Assembly (NCBI RefSeq): GCF_000204055.1
Contig: NW_006768767.1
Span: 399,757-463,756, forward strand
Source of the DNA: Melampsora larici-populina 98AG31
Lineage: Eukaryota; Basidiomycota; Pucciniomycetes; Pucciniales; Melampsoraceae
Direction: 5' to 3'
DNA length: 64,000 nt
Both the position numbers and the translations under genes were made by a program. Of the stretch, positions 11,761-22,287 are shown in pieces. Within the stretch, counting starts at the first letter, position 1. Each line of letters opens with the position of its first letter. The notes under the pieces were generated by a model. That model was not told the origin of the DNA, ran no database searches, and saw only the letters and a program-made list of their open reading frames with translations.

Positions 11761-12912
11761 GTTGGTCAAGTATCTAACATGCAAGGAGGGCAACCACCAG
11801 ACCTTGGTAGCCACCCTACTCGACCCAGCCTGTCAAGACACTGATTTTCAAAATCACATTGATGTTGAGGTTGTTGCCAAACAGTGTTTGCAAGATGAGT
11901 ACAATCTTTGGAAGCCAAGCCCAACGGAGAGTGGGCATGACTCACCGCCGCCTGATTCCAACATGCAACCATGTGGCAACAAACACCTGCAAGGTATCTA
12001 CCCACTTCTTGGAATGTCTACCATCTATCCTCTAAACCACACCCAACCCAAATCAGATGAGGTGAGGAGCCCGTTCTCCCCAATGAGAGCATTGGTGAAT
12101 ACTGGCCAGTAAGTCCTAGTTTTCCTCAACCTTTGACCCGCCAAGATTGTATACTGACGTCCTTCAACATTTCAGCGCATGTCCAAACCCGGTGGCCTTC
12201 CTGTCTTGGCCCAGATAGCGCTGCAACACTTGACCATTGCGGCATTGGGCGCGTCGGTGGAAAGGGTGTTCTCAATTTTGGGCAACATTGCCGTGCCCTC
12301 CCAAGGTCTTCTAGAGACCGAGGTCATATGCCACCTGGTCTTGGTGCAACACTGGCTCGCCAACTGCCAGGCTACAGTGCCTGTAGAGAACGCTGCTGCA
12401 CATGTTGAATGACAGAATCTTTTATTCGTTCCATTAAATAAGAACTTCTTCATTTACATTATGTATATTGAGATGTGTATTGTGAAACCACTGTTTATTA
12501 CATGGTGTATCCCCACTCCTATTCAAATCAAGTATGTTTCCAAGCCCAGGATTTCAAAGGTTGTAATGAAATGCCAATATGAGTGTCCTTATTTCTGGCA
12601 AAATGTTTGTATTTTGGCGTCCAGCATCCCTCCGGATAACGCGGATAAGGCCTTAGTACGGTGAGTTTACTCATGAGTAACTGGTACTCATTAGTTTTTG
12701 TCACATGAGTCTACTCTTAGTGAGTAGACTCACAGTGCCTGAGCCTTCCAACTGGGGTAAATTTGAGACCCCGCGCTCACTTCTTTCTCAACATCAAAAA
12801 TTGGTGGAGTATTGTACTCGCACTGTATAACTTACATAACAAGTACATATTTGGAGTATCCGGTGCAGAAACCCGACTGATGAGTTGGAGTCTACTCACA
12901 TCTGCATCCCTG

Positions 12913-15035
12913 CTCCATTCTGTATATTTCTATTTCCTTTGCTTAACAGACTGTGAAAATGTACCCCATTCATATTCTATGATTGTATAAGGCAGTGAAT
13001 TATAAATCAATTGATACAGCTTTCACAAATGATCACAACTTCTTCTTGTCCCAAAGTGATAATTATTCCTATATCACAGCACAATTTTCCACTTAGTTCA
13101 ACTTTGGCTCCTGGACTTTTGTCCTTCTGCAAGTCTCAAGATTGTACAATTTAATTTCCATGTTGGGTACATAGGTTGGAATGTTTACAGATTGGTACAT
13201 GTGTATTGATGAAGGTAGAGATTTGTAAGGAACAAATTTGAGACTTAAAACACCAGAAACACATTGATTGACCACAAGGGATGCTCACAGGGTTTTGTAG
13301 TATAGAGACGTTTTGTGGTTCATGGCTTGTTTACTTAAGCAAATTGTAGTCGGAATCTGCACTTTGCAACAGTTAAAATGTTGACTGGGTGGAGTAATGT
13401 TCATTTTTGCATTACAAAATTTACAGAATGCACATTCTGATCAGATTATGATTAAGTAGACTCTTGCTAAAGGCCCTGGTGTGGGAATCAATTCCTATGA
13501 TCACATCTCATGCTCATATAATTATATTTATTACATCTTGTATAATATGAAAACAATTAATCCTCTCTTCAACTCTCATAAAGGCCATGAGATTCAAGAG
13601 AAACAGTCAAGGCTGACTGATATCATCTCAGGTAAATCAAATCTAAATCATCTCTTATATACATAAATTAACATAGATCAATTGGTATCAATCTCCTTAC
13701 TTGTTTGAGATCTATCCTTCTTGAGACAGTCTCAAAGTATAGAAGTTCAGTATGTATACAAATTGGTGAGGTATGAATATATGATTTGTTTATCATAGGA
13801 AGAGGTTCAAGATACCAAACTCAATCATGACATGTATCATTCATCTGATACCTATTTTGGATCAATACAAGCTCTTTGTTGTGTGCAATTAACCCACTTA
13901 CAATTTTACTGACTTGACTGGCTTGTGTGCCTTACAGGAAATCCTGGATGAATGTGTCAACACAAAGTGCAAGTACATTTGGAATTTTAAGATACTGTTT
14001 GGAGTTCACATCTACAACAGGGTCTTGGTGTGAGAGTTGAGCTGTATTTGCTCATAAATTGATACATCTCTGTGTGTGTTTTCTCTCTCAACACATTTCA
14101 GGCATATCTTCTTCCTTACAACAAACTCATTACATATGAACAACCTATATGTAATCAACCAATTACATGTAGTAAATATAATCAATAAAACATGTAAGAA
14201 ACTTACATACAAATAAATACATGCTCTGAGGGGTCAGCAACTTCCATTAAAAAAGGATGAAATGCAGATAATGATCACACCTTCACTTGGTACACACACG
14301 TGAAGACTACAGTTAGTTGACCTCTAAGAAGAGGATTTAATGCCAGTGGGATGGCTGAATTGTCCTTCTAAGGATTTGGCTCTGAGCTCTGGATGATACA
14401 ACCCTGGAGCCTGCAGTAATTCCTCCTCTGTTATAGAGGAACCCCATTGTAAAATCCAAGCTTGTTCCTTTCATTTCATAAACCCACAAGCTAATTAGAA
14501 CACCACTTGAGGTTCTACAATGACCTGGACAAAGAGAACTATGAGAATAAAGGTACAACAGTATCACTTTACTCAATATTCTTGGTGAAGAATCAGGAAG
14601 TTGTGAATTGGAGTTGATTATTGATATGAAGTTGGATCCTCTAGTTCCAAAGTGCAAAGACAAGGGGTGTATATATTCCAAGAAGTGGGCTTCAACTTGT
14701 GGTTGGCGCTTAGGTTTGCTTTTCTTTGGGTTAGGGACCAACTTTACTATTAAGTTATGGTTAAGTATTATTGCTTAAGTGACTCTTAATACTAAGCCAT
14801 GAGGTGTAATCATTATGGGTTTAGACATGTTACATATATCTACATATGCATTACATGTATTTACATGTGTGCTTGTTAGTCTGTGGTACTGGACCGTGTA
14901 CACAGGGGTCAGGGATGACGCATGCAATAACCAATTACATGTATGACACACAAACTACTCATCCCTATTCTTAATTATACTCAATAACTCTTTTTCTGCT
15001 TATTCTATTTTCTATTTTGCTCTTACTATGCAATA
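12913..15035. other. Gene-poor, AT-rich; possible LTR at 13480-13680
   Basis: No gene recognised. At 13480-13680 a 201-bp segment begins TGTGGGAATC and ends GATCA followed by TTGGTATCAA, which could be an LTR plus primer-binding-like site, but no partner LTR or coding region supports it. A 134-codon minus frame at 14337-14741 shows no domain. Confidence 0.35.
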
Positions 15036-15195
15036 GGGGCTCTCAAACCTGACCTGGTTTCAAAAAACCCAGTTGACCCAGTTGACTTTTTGGCTGGGAG
15101 CTGTCAATAAATGTCAAATTTATATACAAAGTTACTGCCAAAAAGTCAACTGGGTCAACTGGGTTTTTGAAAACCGGGTCAGGTTTGAGAGCCCC
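15036..15195. mobile_element. TA-flanked foldback MITE (Tc1/mariner-like), 160 bp
   Basis: Nearly perfect inverted arms of about 60 bp starting GGGGCTCTCAAACC are separated by a ~45-bp AT-rich loop. TA lies directly on each side, the duplication made by Tc1/mariner-type transposases. Non-coding; it would form a strong hairpin if transcribed. Confidence 0.75.
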
Positions 15196-15360
15196 TAATG
15201 TTCAAAAATTATACATACAGTTGCTCCAGTCTAGTCACAACCAGACTTGCTCTGCAAAATTGAAATTTAATTACACAAATTGATACACTGAACTCTTACT
15301 TCCAAATCATGTGTAAAAAGTCATTTTGGGCTCTAAGGGGTGTGTTTGTGTCAGAAATGA

Positions 15361-16176
15361 CACTACACCAAATGTAATCTTTACCCGGCGGTAAAGAAAA
15401 CTACTGACATAGAAAAGTCCTGAGGCAACAGGAAGAGAGCTAAAAATCTGAAAAAATATGCACCTTGTTCCTAGATGTTAGGGCGTCATGATGAGTATTT
15501 TTTTGTATTTTACACGCAGATATTGGTTTATGTACTAACAATAAACGCTGAAAATCATCAAAAACTCACATGTAACAATACCTGAAATTTGGGTCATGAG
15601 TATGAAGACAATATTTTGTGGTCTAAAAACTTCAATAACTTTTGCAATTCTGCTCCAAATAACTCGATTTTTGGTTCATTCAAAAGCTGAACTATTCTCC
15701 TTCACACTTCATAATGTTAGTAAGGTGCCATCTAGTCATTTAAACACTCTACATATGCTCAAACAGTTCTGCATGAATTGCTCTGTAGGATCTTTTTTAG
15801 ACCAGCTACAGATGTGATGTCTCAATGAAAAATGTAGAGGAAAGGCTCACCTTTTTAATGCACTTCAAATCGAGTGATTTGATTCAGAACTGCAAAAGTT
15901 ATTGATGTTTGAAGATTCCAAAATCCTGTCTTCAAAGTCAAGGGCCAAATTTCAGGTATTGTTACAGGTGGGTTTTTGATGATTCTCAGCCTTTATTGTT
16001 AGTACATTAACCAATATCTGTGTGTAAAATACAAAAAAATACTCGTCATGACGCCCCAACATCTAGGAACAAGGTGCATATTTTTTCAGATTTTTAGCTC
16101 TCTTCCTGTTGCCTCAGGACTTTTCTATGTCAGTAGTTTTCTTTACCGCCCGGTAAAGATGACATTTTGTGTAGTG
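15361..16176. mobile_element. CACTA-ended foldback element, 816 bp
   Basis: Ends are CACTACACCAAATGTAATCT and the inverse of CACTACACAAAATGTCATCT, followed inward by TTTACC-x-GGCGGTAAAG. The arms are near-identical inverted copies for over 200 bp and diverge toward the centre, so almost the whole element is a palindrome. TGA stands on both sides (3-bp target duplication). The copy at 52426-53243 is nearly identical over its whole length. No protein is encoded; it must depend on a transposase elsewhere. Confidence 0.85.
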
Positions 16177-16359
16177 TGATTTGGTGAGTCAACTTGCTTG
16201 GCCATTTTTTTTTGAATTTTTCTCTACAAACCTCCAACATTTGGGTCTAGGCACCTAAGGGACCTAATAATAAGTCATTAAGTACTCAACTTAAGTATTT
16301 AAGTACCTTACTTAAGTATTTAAGTACCTTACTTCACAGTGTAATTTTAGTCACTGGCA

Positions 16360-16651
16360 GGCCAGTGAGTACCATTCACCTCAATCCAATCTCAATTCAA
16401 TGTCAGTTCAATATCAGTTTGACCTCCAATTATGTTTGAGTGGGGGATATGCATGGGGTGCATAATCTCTCAAACCTTCCAGACATTCTGACACCTTCAT
16501 ATATGGACATGCAACCAAACTTTATTCCAGTTCATTCTGGAAGGTTGTTTGTCTGCTGCTCTAGGCCAAACATTCAGATTGGATTGATATTGAACTGACA
16601 TGGATTTGAGATTGGATTGAGGTTGGATGGAGCTGGACGTACTCACTGGCC
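16360..16651. repeat. Inverted-repeat foldback element, ~292 bp
   Basis: Ends are GGCCAGTGAGTAC and its inverse, and the arms continue through CAATCCAATCTCA and TCAGTTCAATATCA. Outside it, 16270-16335 and 16660-16715 carry repeated TTAAGTA/TACTTAA words in both orientations, so it may be the core of a larger element with AAGTA-type subterminal repeats. No clear target duplication. Confidence 0.6.
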
Positions 16652-16978
16652 TTAATGACACAGTGCTTAAGTACTTAAATACTTAGGTTGCCACTTAAGC
16701 TGATACTTATGTACCTTGAGTAAGTAGGTGACCGTGGAGCACCTCTCATCACAACTCCTAGGGTACAGAACAGCATAGACTTGGATTTTTACAATACAAG
16801 GGTGAAGTATGCAGTGATAGAGTGAAGAAAAAGAACTTTTGCCAAAAAAACCCCGCAAAAAACATATTGGGTATTGCTGGAACCCCCTAACATTTGGGTC
16901 CTGTCCGGCCCAGGCCCCGGCTTGTCTTTTTTATATGTTTGTTTCCTTACATGAATTTGTTCTTAGGTCTTTCTCTAC

Positions 16979-17250
16979 ACTACCAAACAAATGGAAGGCA
17001 ATACACCCACTGGGTGTATACTCCTTGCTGAATACTCACGTGATGTCCAAGACCTTGATAAGCTGGAGGTTAGTTGTGAAGACCTCAAACTGAAGAGCAT
17101 GCTTGAGATCATCCGCGTGAAGCGCAGAGGGTATCAGGCTGAGGCGGCATCCACCGGTGTGATTGTCTTAGCAACAATTCTTAACCCTTGATTTTGGCTA
17201 CAATTCTTTGATTTCAACTATCCTGACAATGCCACTGTAAAACTTGAAGC
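16979..17250 (+). pseudogene. Fragment resembling hAT transposase
   Basis: A frame reads DKLEVSCEDLKLKSMLEIIRVKRRGY..GVIVLATILNP, then a TGA stop, then WLQFFDFNYPDN. The 'ATILNP..LQFF' motif with the preceding helix resembles the hAT region before the dimerisation domain. The stop could derive from CGA by C-to-T change. Sequence downstream (from about 17245) begins an AAGAGCTTTACAGAGC hairpin like those at the ends of the LTR-like repeats in this window. Confidence 0.35.
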
Positions 17251-18102
17251 ACAACAAGAGCTTTACAGAGCTTAAACAGTGAAAATCTACTAATATAACC
17301 AGCTAATAGGAGTTGCCTGAGACCGCCTCTTTGAAAGAACCAACATGGGTTTTTGTTGACTTCTTTGGGATAAGGCACCAGAGAAATGATTTGTTTGATT
17401 CAAGTATTATTCCCGTGAATTTTTGAATAATGAAAAACCCAACACTGCTATAGTGTTATTCCAAGGAATACTTGTAGTCTTATCACACATAGAGACATTT
17501 CTCCTCTGAGAAAAAGGGGCTGTTTAGTGAACTTAGGACTGCTAAAGTAATTTGATATTGATTAAAAACACTCTCACAAAAGTATGAGATGAGGAAAAAA
17601 GGGGAAGGTTGTCACTGCATCCACTCTCAAGTCCACCTTTTTCCAAGAGTGAAACAGCCCAGGTGAGGTCTTTAAATTTGGGCTGTAAACTTACCTGTTA
17701 TGTTTTTACAAGAACGGGATTCATAAAACTTTTGTGTTGTAGCATAAAATTATGTAAAAAATACTCAGCTTGAAGCTCTCAACACCAGGAACAACATCCA
17801 TATTTTTCGTATTTTTTGCCCTCCTCCTGACCGCGCAATATTTTTGTATATCAATATTTGTGTTCTGTACCCAGAAAACAATATATTTTTTGTAGTGTAA
17901 GTTGCATAGACCCCAAGAACTTTGATTCATACCCATTGCAGTACTCCTCTGGAACAGAGATATTCAATCCTAGGGATCTCTCAGTACAACAAAGGCTTGG
18001 AATTTTGATTACAAATAATAGCATAGCACAGGGATTCAAAAACAAAAAAAAACCTTCGTTGCAATTACTCAACCCCTGGGATGCATGAAGCAAACAAAAC
18101 TT
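17251..18102. repeat. Diverged relative of the long LTR-like repeats; no gene
   Basis: About 17250-17700 shares words with the repeats at 43628 and 57213 (CAACAAGAGCTTTAC start, AGTATTATTCCC blocks, ACTTGTAGTCTT, TTCTCC then GGGGC). It is more diverged and its right end was not found. No coding region. Confidence 0.4.
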
Positions 18103-18208
18103 GCTGAAAGGGGGATTCAAACCCCCGCAGGTTGCCCTACTGGGAAACACATTCAGTGCAAGTTGTGACACTTGAATCCAGCTCCTTAAACCACTCGGAC
18201 ATCTCAGC
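18103..18208 (-). tRNA. tRNA-Leu (anticodon CAA) with a short intron
   Basis: Read on minus from 18208: a 7-bp acceptor stem (GCTGAGA with TTTCAGC, one G-T pair), a D arm with TCC/GGA stem and a GAGTGGTTTAA loop, an anticodon arm with CTGG/CCAG and loop TTCAAG, a ~22-nt intron directly after the anticodon loop, a variable arm with AGG/CCT stem (class II, as in leucine tRNAs), and a T arm GGGGG-TTTGAAT-CCCCC. The intron holds ACTTG, complementary to the anticodon loop CAAGT, as usual for intron-containing tRNA-Leu(CAA). The B box has TTTGAAT instead of TTCGAAT and one anticodon-stem pair is mismatched, so it may be a mildly decayed copy. Confidence 0.72.
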
Positions 18209-18267
18209 ATGGCATAAGGCTGTGGAAGGGTTTTCACGTTAAATTTCCAGGTTGCTGTGGAATGGCC

Positions 18268-18300
18268 TTGGGTTAGGGTTAGGGTTAGGGTAACCCTAAA
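18268..18300 (+). repeat. Interstitial telomere-like repeat (TTAGGG)
   Basis: About four tandem TTAGGG units run straight into an inverted partial unit (GGGTAACCCTAAA). TTAGGG is the common fungal telomere repeat. It lies about 60 bp upstream of the tRNA gene. Confidence 0.8.
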
Positions 18301-18517
18301 GCTGAGAACATTTGCATTTGGGGCAGCTATTTTCTTCCCTTCACAAGGACTGACATGAAAAAAGTGGAAGGTGGAAGGACATGTGCTTTTGAGTCCACTA
18401 TCAGAAGAAGTCAAACAGACCATCAGTACACAATATTTCTCAACATGCTATAAGTGCATCCAAAGCCGTGTGGCATAAACCATGTTGTACATAAATTTAG
18501 GGCAAAATCATCAACAG

Positions 18518-19737
18518 TCACATGGTGGGTGTGGCGTTAAAAGCACGCCCTCAGGGAGCGCCCACTGAGGCTGGATTTGGGGGTGGCGCGCCCTGGTCAT
18601 ATAACCAGGCAACTGAGGCAGGTAAAGCAAGGTGGCTTCCTAAAAATTGCCTCAATATTGCCTAATCAACTCCATCTGAAGCTCAAATCCTTCAAAATTT
18701 ACATCCACACATCATCAAGATATGCTTAACGTCAACAAGAAGAATACTTCCAACTGGGTTCTACCAACTTCTGCGTTTGGAAAGCATTGGACCAGATTCT
18801 ACAATGCCAACACAGGTTTGATGTATCTGATTCTTCCCCTGAAGATGAGGATTGGAACAAGGATAAAAACTTTTGTGATTAACCTTGTATCTACATACAG
18901 CATGCACTGTGAACATCATTCAACTTCCCTAATGTGGAAGAGGAAAATGATTCATAGTACATTTTGTCATAAAAGGATCCAATACTGCACCCCTGAGCCA
19001 TAACACCCACACTACGTATGTGCAGCAAGCTAATTCAATAGTCCTCTATCATTTACATACAGGTCTGCTCAGTGTTTTTCCCATCAGAATAAATAAATCA
19101 CATGTTATACCACGTGTAACTTTTTTGACTTTGAAAAAATTGTCCCAAAAATTCACTACATATAATTCTGTAGCTGCTCAGGCAATATTGTTGAAGCTAT
19201 TTCTTAGTAACAGAAACGGTGTTATACACAGTTGAATTGATGAGATTACACCAAAATGTTGAGTCAGTGTAAGTAGTCAATATTTTGAATGCTTTTGTCA
19301 ATCTGAAAAAAGTTACAGCATGGATCACTTATGAATAACTTCTCCTGATGAGCAGATGACTGAAAAGAACTGTATGTACATGTTATCCACCTATTCACTG
19401 AGCCTGCTACACATATGTAGTGTGGGTGTTACGGCTCAGGTGTGGAGTGATAGATCACTTTATGACAAATCACAATCCCAATCATTTTTTCCTGCCCACT
19501 TGGGGAAGTTGAATAATGTTTGCAGTGTAGGGTTTCACTACTGACATACAAAGTAAAACACTACAAATGCCCATGAAACTTGAAAGGCTTGTGCCTCTAT
19601 ATTCATCTTTTTTGGGAAAAAAAGAATTTTTTATCTTGAAGGCACACCTCCATGCCCCCACTAAGGGCGCGCCTATCCCAAATCAAAAAGGAGTGCCCTG
19701 GCCCGCCTCAAATCAAAAACCCACGCCCCCCATGTGA
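18518..19737. mobile_element. Long palindromic hAT-type non-autonomous element, 1.2 kb
   Basis: The ends are TCACATGGTGGGTGTGGCG and the inverse of TCACATGGGGGGCGTGGG. A perfect 8-bp duplication ATCAACAG flanks it (18510-18517 and 19738-19745), diagnostic of hAT-type insertion. GC-rich termini with GGGCGCGCC-like blocks give way to long imperfect inverted arms; for example CCTGAGCCATAACACCCAC near 18984 matches the inverse near 19430, and the ATTCAACTTCCC blocks near 18920 and 19510 pair. The whole unit is one large foldback with its centre near 19150. Non-coding. Confidence 0.8.
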
Positions 19738-20737
19738 ATCAACAGCCAATCCCCTAACTTTTCATGTAGCTAAGGGATTTCCATCTGTGCAAGGCAAAAT
19801 CAAAAAAAATTGTCGTATTTTGGCTTGCTCCCCAAGTCCATATGTGCCTTGCTTCCCCCATAATACTGATTGATGCAATGAAACCCACCCCCAAAAAACA
19901 CTTTGATAATCAACAAAGCCATAGAATTGATGTCAGAATATGCTTATAAGCCATACTGTGGGGAATTACAGCTGTGGATTGCCCAAATTTTATACCTCAA
20001 ACACTTCCCTAACTCTTTGTGCAAATGATCTGTACGGCACAAATTTAGGGCACAGCTGGGGATGCTCTTATAATGGCACCTAACCTTCCCATCTAAGGGT
20101 TGGGCCAGTCAAATGTTTGATAAAGCCTCCAGTCTTTACAGATGAAATGGGTGAGAAGCTGTGAGAAGATTTTCTGAAAACAAGATTCCTAGACTCAATT
20201 TACTCCTGACATATCTTGACCCTTTCAGGAGTTGTATGTACAAACTTAGATCTTTGTTGCTTGTGTGTTGGCATTCCAACCAATCCTGATCAAAGAGAGA
20301 TATGCTGCATACATGATTTTCAATTGAAAGTCAATCTCAAGGGCAATGCTACATTGTGTGATGCGAGTGAGGTACACAGGATATAATTGCAAATGTATGT
20401 AGCAGTAATCAATGAACATGCAAAAATAAATAAACAGCAGGTGCAGCATAACCCATCAAAGTGTGGCTTGAAAGAGGCCAGTAATTTGCTGTATTGTTTT
20501 CTGTTTAACGAGTCAAATTGATAAAATAAGGAACTGGAGAAGTTACCAGCAAAAAAATCTGGATTATTGATTGATATAATGGGTGGAATTGCTAACAAAG
20601 ACACACCAAGGTATGAGTGAAGTATGAAGATATGGGGCCAATGATTAATACATGCATCACTGTGATGTATTATAGTGTGGTGGCTGGCCGCCTAATATCT
20701 AATCTCACAATGAAGCAATGTTATCAATTGAACTGCA
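19738..20737. other. Intergenic, nothing firmly recognised
   Basis: A 94-codon minus frame at 20320-20604 is hydrophobic with no recognisable domain and is not called. No RNA gene or element ends seen. Confidence 0.4.
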
Positions 20738-21456
20738 TCACCATACTCGACATTCCATGATCATTTCCATCACACTTCCAAATCTTATCCTATCTAGATC
20801 TACAAGACCTTGACAATCATCTGATGAAGTTGAAGATAAAGAATTGTCTGGTTTAAGTGCTAAACCAACAATCAATGGTCTTCTACCAATTCCGAAAATT
20901 TGTGAAGGATCTAAATTAGGTCTTGGGCCAAAACCGGTAAGAACTAACATTCCGATTTGATTTAAAAATACGTCGTAAATCGTCCTTGATTCACTTGGAG
21001 GTGTACTGAGGAGTGGTGTGAGTTGTAAAGAAGTATTTGGGATTGGTAAAGATGGTATATTCAGGGATGGAACTTCTGGTGCTAAGTCATAAGGTTGATC
21101 GATAGAAGTCATTGACATAGTGATCTGTGTCTGTGATTACGAGACCGAACAAAAAGGGTTGCCCGGGAACCCGAACCAAAATGATGAATGGTTTTCAGAT
21201 AAACAGATAATGCATGATCAGTCTGAGGTACCAGAAAGACGACCATAGATCTAATCGGAGTCGCTACAAGACTAGGCATAGGACAGACCAGTGTGCCAAC
21301 TTTGCCGAGTTGAGTGACAAGGATGAGGATTCGATCGGCAAAAGATTGAGTTAAGACTTCGGTATGAATTCCATTAATATTTCTAGCCACTTGTTTGACA
21401 AGAATAGGTGAAGCTGAAGAGTTCGACTGATGATTTGCTTGATGAGTTCCATTCAT
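20738..21456 (-). CDS. PSMG3: Proteasome assembly chaperone 3 (PSMG3/PAC3-like)
   Basis: Proposed exons are 21232-21456 and 20738-21124, with a GT..AG intron 21125-21231, giving about 203 residues. PAC3 forms a heterodimer with PAC4 in the cytosol that helps build the alpha ring of the 20S proteasome. The N-terminal part contains FADRILILVTQLGKVGTLV, matching the family's SHILVLVTQFGKMGTLV strand pair, and the protein ends MEMIMECRVW, like the family's REVIRVCQVW ending. A proline/serine insert sits in the middle, making it longer than the ~120-residue animal protein. The start ATG at 21456 was chosen because homology begins shortly after it; an in-frame ATG at 21525 also exists. The intron position is the least certain part. 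Confidence 0.75.
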
Positions 21457-22287
21457 GTTCCCTTGAAGGACGTGCCTGATGTTCAAATTGATCTGATATG
21501 TATGTGCTATGAAGGGTGCCCTCATGTAGAGAACCTTGTATGGCTTTACCAGAACTTCGTCAATGCCCTCGATTGAAGCATTTTCTCTTCAAAACTTTAA
21601 AGTCATCGAATTGTGGCTTCTTTTTCTCGTTTGAATGAATGCATGGATGCATCCTTCATCCTTGAATCTTTATCAAGAGTTGCCCAAAACCTACTCATCT
21701 CTGACACATAGTAAGAAATAACTACACTTGTAAAGAACGAGTCCCAAGCCCCATTAAATTCATACATTTCAACATCCCTGAAGCTCGATCCTTCACATTG
21801 ACAAGGATGCGTAAAGATTGTGCTTGAATTTAAGGAGCATCCCTAGAGTCTTGCTTATGCCAGCTCAGCTGTAACCCTTTTGGCCTCAACCAGAGGCAAT
21901 GAATTTTGACACTCAAGTGACCCTAGGAAAGAGCACAAGCAGAGATTCAAGCACATCTCCATCTAGATGTGAAGTGAGAAGCCTCTGAAATGACCCAGAA
22001 AGTAAGGAAAAACAGATACAAGATGATTGAGTGAGGAATGCAAACAAAACAGTTAAAGATATCTGCAGTATCTATCCATATATAACATTTTGTGTTCTTA
22101 TCCTCAAGGTGAAGACTTCGTGTCAGGATAGGGTATGATGCGGTATTACTGAAATTTGGCACATCTCAACGACGGATGGTAAAACGCAATCAGAATCAAA
22201 TCTTAAAAGAGACCCGGTCAGTTTTGGTTGTCAGTGTTTGATTATTATATCCAAGCAATGTGGCAGAGTAAGTCACTGCTCAGAAAC
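21457..22287. other. Intergenic between PSMG3-like and DUF3455 genes
   Basis: Upstream region of the PSMG3-like gene and downstream region of the DUF3455 gene, both on minus. No further gene, RNA or repeat recognised. Confidence 0.5.

Larger units (their letters stand above)
8985..12412 (+). pseudogene. hAT transposase, broken by insertions
   Basis: Recognisable blocks in order: DKCGFLSHVHMAINRFFLNGD near 9000, a segment ending CFHGCMCHVINLVAKDFLDGMGE (to about 9415), an acidic linker (10402-10658), the PTRWNYFYY block near 10810, a helical block with DWAAIKYMMPILEMF (10990-11040), ATLLDPACQDTDF near 11810, and the C-terminal dimerisation region ASVERVFSILGNI..HLVLVQHWL (12240-12360). These are standard hAT landmarks. 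The chain is interrupted by an LTR-like insertion (about 9431-10398), a DIRS recombinase fragment (11242-11760) and several stops and frame changes. The first insertion may have landed in an intron, since GTAAGA follows the exon there. Confidence 0.75.
6436..12912 (+). mobile_element. hAT-superfamily transposon, ~6.5 kb, with nested insertions
   Basis: The left end starts CAGGGATGCAG followed by GTGAGTATGAGTA; the right end is the inverse, CAGGGATGCAG then GTGAGTAGACTC. Both subterminal regions carry clusters of GAGTA/TACTC words (6450-6480 and 12660-12735), the kind of subterminal repeats hAT transposases bind. A broken hAT transposase lies inside on the plus strand. The 8 bp beside each end (ACTTGCAT and CTCCATTC) do not match, so the target duplication is lost or the ends have recombined. 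Between 6700 and 8980 no exon could be assigned confidently. Confidence 0.6.

Noticed and set aside
13480..13680. Confident LTR with primer-binding site
   Set aside because: TG..CA ends and TTGGTATCAA downstream are suggestive, but there is no second LTR, duplication or coding region.
14337..14741. 134-codon minus frame as a gene
   Set aside because: No recognisable motif and surrounded by repeat-like sequence.
17851..18423. 190-codon minus frame as a protein gene
   Set aside because: It overlaps the tRNA gene and the TTAGGG array; the frame is a by-product of these.
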